Source: Druceiella hillmani
Taxonomy: Eukaryota > Arthropoda > Insecta > Lepidoptera > Hepialidae
Assembly: GCA_039881145.1 (NCBI GenBank)
Contig: JAYKKI010000004.1
Location: 48,264,001-48,328,000, forward strand
Length of the DNA stretch: 64,000 nucleotides
Reading direction: 5' to 3'
The notes beneath the pieces were generated by a model, which saw only the letters and a program-made list of their open reading frames with translations, did not search any database and had not been told where the DNA came from. Shown here in pieces: positions 33,391 to 44,399 of this stretch (the first letter of the stretch is position 1; every line of letters begins with the position of its first letter). The position numbers and the translations under genes are program-made.

Positions 33391-34551
33391 TCTTCACTTG
33401 CTTACACTAGATCCTCCTCCAAAATGTTATTTCCCATATTTTAATTCTGCCTTGGGATATAATTTTACATAATCCGTGCAAATTTTAGCCTATCTCTAAG
33501 AATAGAAGAATGTACATGAAAGCATAACGGAGAATGCAAGGGAAGGATTATGGCACTATGCATTGCTGTGTACCATGTCTAGGAGGGACACAGTCTAAAG
33601 GTAGATAGATTAATATCAATAGTTCATCATGTATTGTTATGAAAAAAAATCAGAAAAATTGGTTCTGAAATATACGAAGGAAAACGACCGTTAAACATTT
33701 TCGTTGTGCTTTGTAAATTTTCTTAGGAATCTTTTAACAATCCATGTCATGTTTAAATGAACTTAAACCACAAGATCCCAATTTGGAAATTGTTTCTAAT
33801 TATATGCATTATAACTGAAGAATTACAATACGATTACAATATCTTTTTAAAAATCCTCGACTTACTTTACCTCAAAACATGAAACTTTTAAATAAGCAAA
33901 TTGTAAATAATAAGAAAATTCAGGAATATAGATAATAAGAGAATTTCTCCTGCGAAGAGTCACCACTTTTAAGAAGAGATCTCTCAAATTATTTTTCATG
34001 ACACTTGCGCAGTTTAATAAATGTATACTGAATCCATTTGTAACATGTAATCGGTCTTTTAGAAATGTTGCGCTGTGTTTTTATAGTTATAATCGTATAT
34101 CTTAAAACGAATGGTAGAATATTTTCGAATTTATAAAGAAACTAGCTGTACCTTTAGAAAATGTTGTTGTGTTAACTTTATGAGCAATAGACGGCATCTA
34201 TTATAATAATTATAAATATAAATTTTATTTTGTCACGTCAAAATTTTAGCTACGCTCGATTGCGATTGTATACGATATTAACTTCAGCTGATCCTTATAT
34301 TCTTCTAAAACTCTATCCACATTGGTTCTGTAGGTTTTACGTGAGGTGTTCACAAACAAACCCACAAACGGACAAAAATGATTTTTTGTGTTGTATTAAT
34401 TCTGTTATGCTCTCCTAGATAAATTTTTCGTGAATACCTTTAATACATAGACAGACAAATTCTGCAGTTATATTATATGCATAGATAATCGTGTAAAAAT
34501 TGTAGGACAAATATTGGATCTATTTATGGAGAAAATCACGTTTTCAGGTTT
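33391..34551. other. Non-coding stretch
   Basis: Nothing recognised; ORF 34230-34418 ends in an oligo-Q/N-like segment derived from an acaaac-rich word and is unlikely to be real. Confidence 0.45.
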
Positions 34552-34671
34552 TTAGGATTCCATACTTCAAAAGAAAAAAACGCAGCCCTTATAAGACCAC
34601 TCAGGTGTCTGTTGGTTTGTCCGTAATAGCAATTTTTCACAGAAATTGCTAGATAGAAACTTGAAATTTGC
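34552..34671 (+). repeat. Arthropod dispersed repeat (ccttataagaccact... ctgtccgt type)
   Basis: Order: ggattccatacttcaaaaga, aacgcagcccttataagacc, actcaggtgtctgttggttt, aattgctagatagaaacttg, then aaatttgcata running into a TA tract. I recognise this order from interspersed repeats common in insect genomes. Relatives here: 59690-59895 (-), 54260-54440 (+), 43125-43200 (-) and 36427-36460 (-). Confidence 0.6.
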
Positions 34672-34706
<35 letters not shown>

Positions 34707-34710
34707 TATA

Positions 34711-34757
<47 letters not shown>
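34672..34757. repeat. (TA)n tract
   Basis: TA units with ACACATATACATA interruptions, directly at the end of the dispersed repeat. Confidence 0.95.
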
Positions 34758-34759
<2 letters not shown>

Positions 34760-34989
34760 ATAAAATATATTAACAAAATCTAAACTCTAAAGTAGCTATG
34801 AATAAAAATTCGAGAAGTGTTTAATTAAATATTCGAAATAACTTTTTTAATTCAATATTTAGCATAGGATTTAGTTTGAAAGAGCTAGTCACGAGAGTCC
34901 CAGAAATATATTTTTTTAGAAAATTGTTTCCCAATTTTTATTTAATTACGTATTTCATAATATTGACCACTTAAAGTACTTATAGATCT

Positions 34990-35330
34990 CATGTAGCGAG
35001 GTTCAGTAAATTTCGACAATATGTAAATGTATATTTCGGATTTGATTTAAATGAAATGTACTCATATTTCATACTTTTCGAGAAAGGGAACCTTGTATTT
35101 GCAATTCAAATGGTGTAAATTTGTGAATACATGGACAAAAGCATGGCGGACTGCAGTGAGTGGTGGATTCTCTCTAAATTGGGGAGAAGTTTGTTAAATG
35201 TTTTGGTATATATTGGAATAAGTACTTTTTTTATTTAAAAGTTATATGGCTATGGTAGAATGTGAATGATATCGTGTGGGCTTGGCAATTTAATATGACG
35301 CTGTATATTTTGAATGAGAGGAATTATATT
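34990..35330 (+). repeat. 300-bp dispersed repeat, copy 3
   Basis: Same order of words as copies at 20185 and 25030: catgtagcgaggttcag, ggatttgatttaaatgaaat, tatttgcaattcaaatggtg, then atgtgaatgatatcgtg near the end. Confidence 0.6.
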
Positions 35331-35453
35331 ATGATCAATCACTTTTACTCTGACTTTAGTTTGAAAAAAATAAAGTTAAATCAAAATTAAGTGGAAGCTT
35401 TAAGAATTTTGAATATTATCTTACTGAACAAATAAAGTGAAGTTACATAAACT

Positions 35454-35672
35454 ATGCAAGTGAACGGTAAGGCTTTACTGCTCTTAATAAGATGGAGATG
35501 TACCCTCGAGGTCAGTCACCTCGATGACGTATTGCGACAGCCATCGACGGACGCAGACATGCCAAACATCGTCGATGGCTTAGCTGGAGATATTGGATTG
35601 AATCACATTTATCTCCGTCCAGGCAATAACAGTAACTTTCGCCCGTCGAAGAAAGTTCAATCGGAATATTGA
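35454..35672 (+). CDS. Unrecognised 72-codon ORF in a GC-richer islet
   Basis: The islet 35500-35660 is clearly GC-richer than its surroundings. It contains opposed words ccatcgacg / cgtcgatgg around gacatgccaaac. The ORF product (VSHLDDVLRQPSTDADMP ...) matches nothing I know. The inverted words may make this a small structured or regulatory site rather than a coding exon. Confidence 0.2.
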   Translation: MQVNGKALLLLIRWRCTLEVSHLDDVLRQPSTDADMPNIVDGLAGDIGLNHIYLRPGNNSNFRPSKKVQSEY

Positions 35673-35934
35673 GAAATATTTTCATTGTGAGATAAAGGAA
35701 AATATTCTTTGAGGAATTTTTTTGTTAAACTTTTCCATGAGTTTTATGTTATCTTATATATGACAAAAAGGTTTCGAGATATTTGGTTTATGGAGCAAGA
35801 AATTTTAGTAATTTACGCTAGATATAAATTAATTCGCACCCGAATCATCGAAATAACGAAATCTACTTATTTCTATAATATTACATCCTTTTCTGAAAGT
35901 GATTTAAGATTTGGGTGATTCAGGATGATCATAA

Positions 35935-36290
35935 TTTGTTTCAATGTGGTGTAAGGAAATACCAGCTGCTGCCCAAGAATCTGCTCGCGTGATATCAGGA
36001 AAATGAAAAAAATTTCAAAGAAAGTTTGTCCAGGCCCGTCATGTAGTTACGTGATTTTATTTTGAAAGTAATTTGCCACAGCCCATTTTTAAAATTTGTC
36101 GTGATGCTGTTCGGCATATTGCGCGATTTATGCAGCGGTGGTCTGGCTAAAAATACCGTGCAGTAGTTAGCTGGCAAATTCAACATATTAAATGGATAAT
36201 GTTCCACCACTTTTGAAGATCACATTAATAGCAGCGCATGCGCTTTTTCGTACGCGGTCATAATTATTCATACATTATGTTCATTAATCT
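35935..36290. other. GC-richer stretch, no recognisable product
   Basis: Contains gcgcgatttatgcagcgg and gcagcgcatgcgct. A minus ORF (35995-36210) has no family features. Confidence 0.3.
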
Positions 36291-36352
36291 CGTCCTGTAA
36301 GTGATACCATGATTATAAATAGCATTGTTTAATTTAAGAGTATGTTAACTCC

Positions 36353-36355
<3 letters not shown>

Positions 36356-36412
<57 letters not shown>

Positions 36413-36424
36413 TATATACATATG
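36356..36424. repeat. (TA)n microsatellite
   Basis: About 30 TA units with CATA interruptions at the right end; followed at 36427-36460 by a minus-strand fragment of the dispersed repeat at 34552. Confidence 0.95.
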
Positions 36425-36460
36425 TATGATACCTTTTTTTCTTTTGAGGTGCAAAACTTA

Positions 36461-37263
36461 AAAACAGAAAATATATCGTTAAAAGAAAAACAGATCTAAG
36501 TAGGAAACCAATATTAAAATTCAGACTATATATTTTGAAATATCTCTAATTTTCCAATATTTGATATGAATATCAAGAAGAGAAATTATTTTGTCGCCGT
36601 TCAAAATATTTTCTTTTTGCCATATGAAATATATTAAAGTTTAACTGAATACCCAAAAATTAAATTCTAAATGGCCTTGAGATTTTTCCGATAGACTGGT
36701 TACATTATTAAAAAACTAAACTTTATGTAAATAAATTAATTGACACTGCATTCACAATATAGAAATTTTACTTCAAACATGGCTTTTACTTAAACTATTT
36801 TTCAAAAGTCAGCCAATCGGTGTTTTCTATAAAAAAATTGAAGACATGAATGAAGTTTTATCGACCTTCATGAACCAAATAGTAATATCATTGAATAATC
36901 TTTGACCGACAGTACTTGTAAAGTTACAACAATAAAAAACGTATGACAAAATTGACTGTTTTTGATTCCAGAGTTAATATAATTATGGGGGTAAATCGTA
37001 AGTAAAATTAAAATTAAATAAGAACAAGAAACTAAATTGTTTTTCTCATTTCAAACTTGTTGAAACGCTCAAACTTTGCTAAGCTGATTTGCTTTATAAA
37101 ACTTATAACGATGCTGATATATCACATATGAGCAACTCTTGCTAACTTAGTCTGATGTTTTAATAAAACTAGTCTCATAAATCACTTGAAATGGTCTTTA
37201 AATTGGAGCAAACTTTATTCACGCCAAAAAACAATTACGCTATGCCAACACGAGCTAAAACAA
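36461..37263. other. AT-rich non-coding stretch
   Basis: Nothing recognised. Confidence 0.5.
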
Positions 37264-38046
37264 ATAAAACGACTGTCAAATTCGAATTCTCAGGTCACGG
37301 GTCTGATTCATAATTAAATATTTTAAGTACGCGTATAAAACGACTGTCAAATTCGAATTTTCAGGTCACGGGTCTGATTCATAATTAAATATTTTAAGTA
37401 CGCGTATAAAACGTCTGTCAAATTCGAATTCTCAGGTCACGGGTCTGATTCATAATTAAATATTTTAAGTACGCGTATAAAACGACTGTCAAATTCGAAT
37501 TCTCAGGTCACGGGTCTGATTCATAATTAAATATTTTAAGTACGCGTATAAAACGACTGTCAAATTCGAATTCTCAGGTCACGGGTCTGATTCATAATTA
37601 AATATTTTAAGTACGCGTATAAAACGACTGTCAAATTCGAATTTTCAGGTCACGGGTCTGATTCATAATTAAATATTTTAAGTACGCGTATTAAACGACT
37701 GTCAAATTCGAATTCTCAGGTCACGGGTCTGATTCATAATTAAATATTTTAAGTACGCGTATAAAACGTCTGTCAAATTCGAATTCTCAGGTCACGGGTC
37801 TGATTCATAATTAAATATTTTAAGTACGCATATAAAACGTCTGTCAAATTCGAATTCTCAGGTCACGGGTCTGATTCATAATTAAATATTTTAAGTACGC
37901 GTATAAAACGACTGTCAAATTCGAATTCTCAGGTCACGGGTCTGATTCATAATTAAATATTTTAAGTACGCGTATAAAACGACTGTCAAATTCGAATTCT
38001 TAGATAACGGGTCCGATTTATAATAAAATCTTTTAAGTTCACGTAG
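37264..38046. repeat. Minisatellite, 11 units of 71 bp
   Basis: The unit starts ataaaacgactgtcaaattc and contains gaattctcaggtcacggg and ttaagtacgcg. The word g(a/t)ctgtcaaa occurs at 37271, 37342, 37413, 37484, 37555, 37626, 37697, 37768, 37839, 37910 and 37981, exactly 71 bp apart. Ten units are almost identical; the last decays after 38000. Variant bases recur in several units: t at the second base of gactg in units 3, 8 and 9, and gaatttt in units 2 and 6. Recent amplification is likely. Confidence 0.98.
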
Positions 38047-38338
38047 AGGTCATACGTGAAGGTCATATGAGAGTTTCTTACACACGAGGTAATATATGCA
38101 CATATATTTTAAGGTCTAGTACTTTTTTTCGTAATTTACGATTATAATATTATGCCTGTGAAATACGTATGTAGTGAACTGCATACTTACGTAGTGATAA
38201 ATATTATTACCCATTTTAAATAGTTTAATTTAATGCTATGTAGCTTCAAATGTTTAAACATTCATATATATTTCATGCTCGTAATCATATTAGCTTCATT
38301 GCAGTTATTGCAATGAAGCTGAGAACTGGATCAAGGAA

Positions 38339-38535
38339 TTTTGAATATATTTAGCGTTAATTTTGTCGTAAATTCATTATTCACAATTAAATGAAACTAC
38401 GTGATGTAGTATTATTTTTTAAGGTTTTTGCTTACATCCCACCTGAAGATGTTGTAATACAATGAAACCTAAGTCGTGGTAAAGAACTTAAAGAAAGTAG
38501 AAATAATACTACATCACATAGTTTCATTTAATTGT
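38339..38535 (-). mobile_element. Foldback element, copy 5 (clean target-site duplication)
   Basis: Perfect 11-bp duplication GGATCAAGGAA at 38328-38338 and 38536-38546. The tail is at the left. Most of the left arm is deleted after gtagtattatttttt; the right arm is complete. The plus-strand hammerhead-like motif at 38439-38479 keeps stem I CCAC/GTGG and the core CTGAAGA...GAA. Its stem III is weakened (ACC against AGT) and stem II has one mismatch. Confidence 0.88.
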
Positions 38536-38864
38536 GGATCAAGGAACATGGGTTTAATAACCTTTTACAAATTTCGTATTTCTTTGAAGTAAGTCCACAG
38601 CCTAAACAACCTGACGCTACATTAAACCACAGTATTAGAGCGCTTTACTCAGTCACCACAGGAAAAGCATACGCCGAGACGAAAGCATGGAATAGACGAG
38701 GACGAAATGAAAAGTTCCAGTACATTACTAGACGCGTTCCGTGTGACAGGATTATGGAGCGGAAACGGTGGTCGGCGCACGCTCATCCGCCCGTGACAGC
38801 CTTTACGGAACCAGCCGGCGTTTTCCGGCAGAGACTGCTTCCGGGTGAGGTAGAATGCTATTAA
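38532..38864 (+). CDS. Unrecognised 110-codon ORF in a GC-richer islet
   Basis: From about 38620 to 38880 the sequence is much GC-richer than its flanks. The ORF product is basic (RALYSVTTGKAYAETKAW, then RRGRNEKFQYITRRVPCDR, then HAHPPVTAFTEP) and matches no family I know. The first 15 or so codons lie in the end of the foldback element and its duplicated target, so the ATG is not original. A 3' or internal exon piece, a lost element, or a conserved non-coding islet are all possible. Confidence 0.25.
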   Translation: MWIKEHGFNNLLQISYFFEVSPQPKQPDATLNHSIRALYSVTTGKAYAETKAWNRRGRNEKFQYITRRVPCDRIMERKRWSAHAHPPVTAFTEPAGVFRQRLLPGEVECY

Positions 38865-38880
38865 TGGACAGAGCGTTGCG

Positions 38881-40180
38881 AAAGCGTTTTAAAAGCGATG
38901 CAGTAATCATTACCAGATTATGAATGAAGGAAGCTTTCTTACGTTTGTAGATGGACTAGATAAACATGAAAATGCGTCAGTGAATTTTCTTTATTCGTCG
39001 AATTTTAACTCGTCAAAAATTAGAATAGGCAAGAAACGAATCATACCTTCGTGCGCTTTATTTACATTTTTGAAATATTAATTGTTTACCATTAATTTAT
39101 TAGCAACATTTTCAACACTTTACTCATTTATTCGTATTTTATACGATCCAGTCTTCTGGCGTAAAGCACTTCCAACAAATAATCGACAATAATTGTCAGC
39201 GATATAAATACTAAAACTTTTTGTAGATTTCTTTCAAATATTATTTTTACGTTACTTTAGTTTAAATCACATTTAGTTTAAATAAAATATAATTCTGTGA
39301 TTCAATTTTCCAACGGGAAACGAGCAGATATAACAGACAACCTTATCAATTACCATTGTAAAATATATGTAATGGTTTAAACGTTTACCTCAAACATGCA
39401 CCCGGTATACTTCTAACTTTTAAAAAAAAACTTGAAACTAAGTTATTAGCTACTAAAGTCATTGTTGCTTATTACCCATGTTTTGAAACTGTGCTATATG
39501 TCGATCTGGAAACCATAAGCTACACGATTATAAAAAAGTACATGTTAAACGGATGAGCCGTATCTGTGTCAAATTCTACAAACAAATAAACAAACGAAAC
39601 ATTTTCTTTCTATAAAATTAGTAAGATAATAACAATTATTGACAGATGCATGAGAATATTGTCAATATGCAAGTAGTTTATTTTATAGAAATATGGTAAA
39701 AACATCGACTTATTTATATTTTTTATTTAGTAGCGATCAATGCGTTTCAGAATGGATGCCCGCCACAGAGTCCATTAATCAGCATCATAATTAATATTTT
39801 GATTGAATTATGATGACAGATTATAATAAATACGCTGAAAAACAACTTACAATCAATTTAAGTAGAAAGTAAATCATGAACTAGAAGACAATGTCGCGTG
39901 TGTTGTATATTTAGTTCACTTACTTATCGAGTTTCGGTCCACTGACCCAGGTATTCAGTTTTCCTGATATTCCAAGATGATACTTGTTATATAAATTGTT
40001 TAGATTAAAATTTACAGGATACGACCAAGAGTAGTATTCATAACGCGGAAAGTTATACAAATGCCAGCAAAGCAGTGGGTCTGAGCTAATATTAACACTA
40101 CGCTCTCCTGTGAAACCACGTTAGTATCACGGAGACTAACACTTGTGACATAATAAAATAATCAAGTATCTCACGTTTAT
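38881..40180. other. AT-rich non-coding stretch
   Basis: Nothing recognised. Confidence 0.5.
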
Positions 40181-40492
40181 TTATATACGTATACACTTTG
40201 AAAATTCCGCAAAAATACTATTCAGGTTTTCATGTTTTGTACTCTCCCGAAAATTTCCCATGAAAGCGAAAGGCTCTACGTGAAACCTACCTCGGCCAGA
40301 CAAATATATATTTGTCACATGCATAGTTATGAAACCGTTAAAAATACTCGTAATTTTACAAACTCGCTGATCGTTATGTTGGTAAAAAATATTTAATACC
40401 CCACGGGCAACACGAGACCTGAATAGTGCTTGAGAGCTGCCACCCCTCAACCCCGGGAATTTTATCCACAAACATTTGCGACATTCAGGCAT
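40181..40492 (-). CDS. Unrecognised 103-codon ORF
   Basis: Slightly GC-richer than its surroundings at its 5' end. The product has two CxxC-like cysteines near the start (PECRKC) but no further zinc ligands. It has no membrane segment and no family match that I can see. Chance remains the simplest explanation. Confidence 0.15.
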   Translation of the reverse strand: MPECRKCLWIKFPGLRGGSSQALFRSRVARGVLNIFYQHNDQRVCKITSIFNGFITMHVTNIYLSGRGRFHVEPFAFMGNFRESTKHENLNSIFAEFSKCIRI

Positions 40493-40605
40493 TTAAATTG
40501 CTAATGCGTTCTCTCGACTCCTCCGGAAATGATGTGACGTGCACATATTCTATTTAATTTCAACACAGTGCGTGGAATTTTGACGTATTTTTGAGTGTGG
40601 CTTGT

Positions 40606-40925
40606 GGCGTATTAGGCTTTATTTTTGTATTAGACATGGACGAGAATCTGTTTTTAATTTGTAAAACGATACGCTAATTTAATTTCTTATCTTTCTTTTT
40701 TTTAAAACAATATGCTAATTTACCTCTTATTTACCTTTTTTATTATCATATGTTGGTAATAAATTATATAGGTTGTAATAAATTATATATTCAGTGTATT
40801 AGACATGGCCGGTAATCTGTTTTTAATTTGTGTCCATGTGTTAAGTTCATGATAAGACAATACGCTAATTTACCTCTTATTTACCTTTTTTTTATTATCA
40901 TATGTTGGTAATAAATTATATATCA
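40606..40925. repeat. Diverged direct duplication, about 150-190 bp apart
   Basis: gtattagacatgg.c..gaatctgtttttaatttgt occurs at about 40628 and 40797. acaata(t/c)gctaatttacct plus ttattatcatatgttggtaa occurs at about 40708 and 40857. Confidence 0.75.
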
Positions 40926-41027
40926 ATAGGCATTGTACAAGTAAATAATATTCTGTCAATATTACGGAAACATTATTCTCTGTCAACTAGGGACAATCAG
41001 AAATTAGTATTCTTTATTTTTAAAATG

Positions 41028-41185
41028 TAGTATTCTTAACAATTTAGTTAGTTGTTATCTGCTAATTTTTTATTAGTATTTTTACAATTTAGTATTCTTA
41101 ACAATTTAGTTAGTTGTTATCTGCTAATTTTTTATTAGTATTTTTACAATTTAGTATTCTTAACAATTTAATTACTTGTTATCTG
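41028..41185. repeat. Short tandem repeat, 62-bp unit, 2.5 copies
   Basis: tagtattcttaacaatttag starts at 41028, 41090 and 41152. Confidence 0.92.
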
Positions 41186-42939
41186 CTTTTGTTAAATGCA
41201 GAGCTGTTCGGTTCAATTTTTTAACGTAAAAATGCATCTAACCATGGAACTACGAACATCATTCTAATGGAGAGACCGAAACGACATTTACGGTGAGCAG
41301 TGAAAGTGATACTTTTTATCACTTCTCATACGAAATACAAATAATTCTTATCACATTTTTTGTCTTATTCACACAATAATCAGTAGGAAGATACAGAGCG
41401 AAACAGATGATTATCTTTTCAGTTCTCTTTTAATTCTATATTGAACTATTACCGATATTAAACTAATTTAATTGATTGAATTTATGTTACAAATGGAACA
41501 AAGTAATTTTATTTTTGTAACATGCTTATCTGTTTTCTTAAAACGTCAAAATATTTCAAAAAGCGTTTTGGGATTCTATACCTCACAAAGGTAATTACTT
41601 ATCTCGTAAAAAGACAGAAATATAATACTGCCTAAATCGCTTTAAATATTTAGAAATGAAATAATACCTAGTTTTAGCAACAGAACTTGAAAATATACTT
41701 AAAACAATCCTTTACAGAAATCTGTCCATCATTGAAATAATATCAAGTTTCAGATTACTTTAGTCTTTAATAAATATACATTTTAAAAATTCGACAAGAA
41801 ACATTCTTAATTTCAGTACGAAATCTGTAAACCAAGCAGTATTAAGAAAACAAATATTTTGCTTTTAAAACGACTACATTCCACTTTTTACGTTTGTTTT
41901 AATATACATTTGAATTATTTTTATTAACGATACTAATGATTCGCGTTTTTTTTTTACTTTTGCATAGTTGTAGGTTATTTCGCTTTATCTTTGAATTATA
42001 TTTCGTAAAGTTGATTCTTTGGGTAAAATTTCTAAATATTGTAATCCTTGAGTAATATTGAGTTTCTTAAGTCAAATATCTTAAAATTGAATGTTTTGAT
42101 CCAAATTTCATAATATTGAAATAGGCAACATACGAAGATTACCACTTCCGAATAATTTAATTTGTCTGGGGATCTGTTATTCAATTGAATTTGTCGAAGA
42201 AACGCAATTGTACTCCAATTGCACGATTAAATTAATTTCATTTGGCTTATATTCGTACCATAAAAATTTATTAATCAAACGTAATGGAATTAAATTAAAT
42301 TGAATTTCCATCATCAGCGACACAATTTAATAACGTTAAGTGCAGCCAACGCGACCCTCTGCAGTGTACATCGAGCTATACCGGTTAGGTAAATTATTAT
42401 ATCGATCAAAATGGCATTATTCCAGTTATTACTAGCTCAAAATGCATTTATTCGTTCGAGTGAGCTTATAGTATTTAGTTAAGTTTTTTTTAAATTAAAT
42501 TTAAAATTTTAATTTAGGATAGTTTAAATAAAAGGGCTGGTGTGGTATAACATCAAATGGCGTTACAAAAGTTAAGCTTATACTATAATTTAAGCTTTTA
42601 CATAAATTAATTTTAGTCAAATTTCATAATATTGATGATCTCAGGAAAAATAATATCGACTCAGTATTTTAAGGACGTTTGAGCAAATAGTTACATTTGA
42701 ATGTGAAAAAATGTACTATTGATGCCTAATTACAAGGTAAATGGAAGGACCCTCAAAAGAGACCACGGTCTGGTTGGCCATGCCGCCGGAAAGCGAGACT
42801 CGTAGTACAAAACGCTCATAGAATAGAGATGGTTTAATTTGACTTTTATTATCTAGTAATAATAAAAACGAACTTGTTAATTAAAATAAAATGATCGATA
42901 AAAATTGCCATTTTATGAGAAAATTTAGTTATTTTTCTA
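41186..42939. other. AT-rich non-coding stretch
   Basis: No gene recognised. A short GC-richer spot at 42745-42830 (ccacggtctggttggccatg) has no readable product. Confidence 0.45.
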
Positions 42940-42994
42940 TGTATATATATATATATGTATATATATATAATATATATATATTTATATATACATA

Positions 42995-43030
<36 letters not shown>

Positions 43031-43045
43031 AATATACATATATTA
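42940..43045. repeat. Interrupted (TA)n tract
   Basis: TA units broken by GTATA, AATA and ACATA. Confidence 0.93.
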
Positions 43046-43124
43046 ATACTATATTATTTATTTAAATAGGTATCCCATTATGGTAATTTCTTTAATTTTA
43101 AAACTATACATGAAAAAATATGCT

Positions 43125-43200
43125 CTAATAAACAGACGGATGGACGGACGAATAAACAGCGAGTGCGTGTAAAACTCGCAGTACAAGGATTCTGTACACA
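43125..43200 (-). repeat. Dispersed-repeat fragment
   Basis: cagacggatggacggacg and caaggattctgtacac lie in the order expected for the minus strand of the repeat at 34552. Confidence 0.4.
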
Positions 43201-43688
43201 TTTAGCCACTTATAAATATTTATGTGTGCATAGTGTTTCTATTAAACTATTTATCAATATTAATTTTTTGCACAAAAATAAATATACATTTTAGAACATA
43301 AAAAACATTTTTACAGTTGATTTAAGTCACATGTATGCAGTTTCTATGAACATTTTACGAAATATGTGTATAATAAGCAGCAATCAATTTTTCTTTTACT
43401 CATTACGTTATTTAGCTTTTTCAGATTTAAAACACAACGGAAACTGCACGTTCATTATTTCTCGAAATTTCTAAATTTACCCGAAGCAGATGAAAATAAT
43501 ACGGCTTAAATGTTGAAATAATGTATTTATTAGCGTCGGTATTAAACGTCAGTTTTAATGTTTGAAGAAAAAAAAGAAAATAAATTTAGTTTATGGTAAA
43601 ATATATGAGATCATAAAAGCGAGTGTAACAATTACGGGGCAAATGAAATAAAATTACTGCAATTTCATTTGACTTTTGGTTGCAGCTA

Positions 43689-43762
43689 CAAATAAGCCCA
43701 ATAACCATTGTCATTTACATCACTAGAAAATAAGCCCAATAACCATTGTCATTTACATCACT
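43689..43762. repeat. Tandem duplication of 37 bp
   Basis: aaataagcccaataaccatt gtcatttacatcacta is present twice back to back. Confidence 0.95.
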
Positions 43763-44399
43763 AAAATACTAAATAAGAAATGTTACCTATATTGTTATGC
43801 CCTGTACAGTGCTTACCAACCTCAGTTCATGGAGCAGTCAAAATCTTCGTATCTATTTTAACTTATATCTTTGATAGTAGTAAAGGACAGATTAATAATA
43901 AACCCTTTGCAGCTCATTGACCTTAATAAAGTTGGAATTTGAGTATTTAGGTGTCTCAACTTTTTGGTTATCGGCAAACCAGCGACAGCGGCGGGTGGTA
44001 ATCGAAACATCTGGAACATTATTTTAAAACATAGATCACTTTTCATTCTGTGTTTTATTTAAAATATAAATTTTAAAACAATCACAATCTGAAATGCACT
44101 GCGATCACAGCTTGCGCGTGTGTTTTTTTCTTCTCGCATCTTTGATTGAATATTATGTGACGTTGATATATGTAATTTGTAGCATCAGTATTCCTGACTA
44201 GCATTGTAAAAATAGTCTCACATTGGTCTCACATTGGGTGGGTTGGTCGATTGTTATTCGTTATTAGTTTACGAGAACCTACTTAGCTATGATGATTTCC
44301 CTTTTAGTTTCGTTACATTTATACTAGTATTGAGAATTTCCAGATATTCAAAAGTAAAAAAAGAAGTAAATGTAATCAATTTCATTTAACTCTGGTATT
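43763..44399. other. Non-coding stretch next to the copia relic
   Basis: The 3' LTR of the copia element would be expected here (it reads leftward), but no TG...CA repeat partner was found. Minus ORF 43858-44046 is unrecognised. Confidence 0.4.

Noticed and set aside
33205..33444. 79-codon plus ORF
   Set aside because: Antisense reading of the minus-strand SINE.
37264..38046. CRISPR-like array
   Set aside because: Units are directly adjacent 71-bp copies with no unique spacers, in a eukaryotic context; it is a minisatellite. The same holds for 16050-16727 and 52441-53170.
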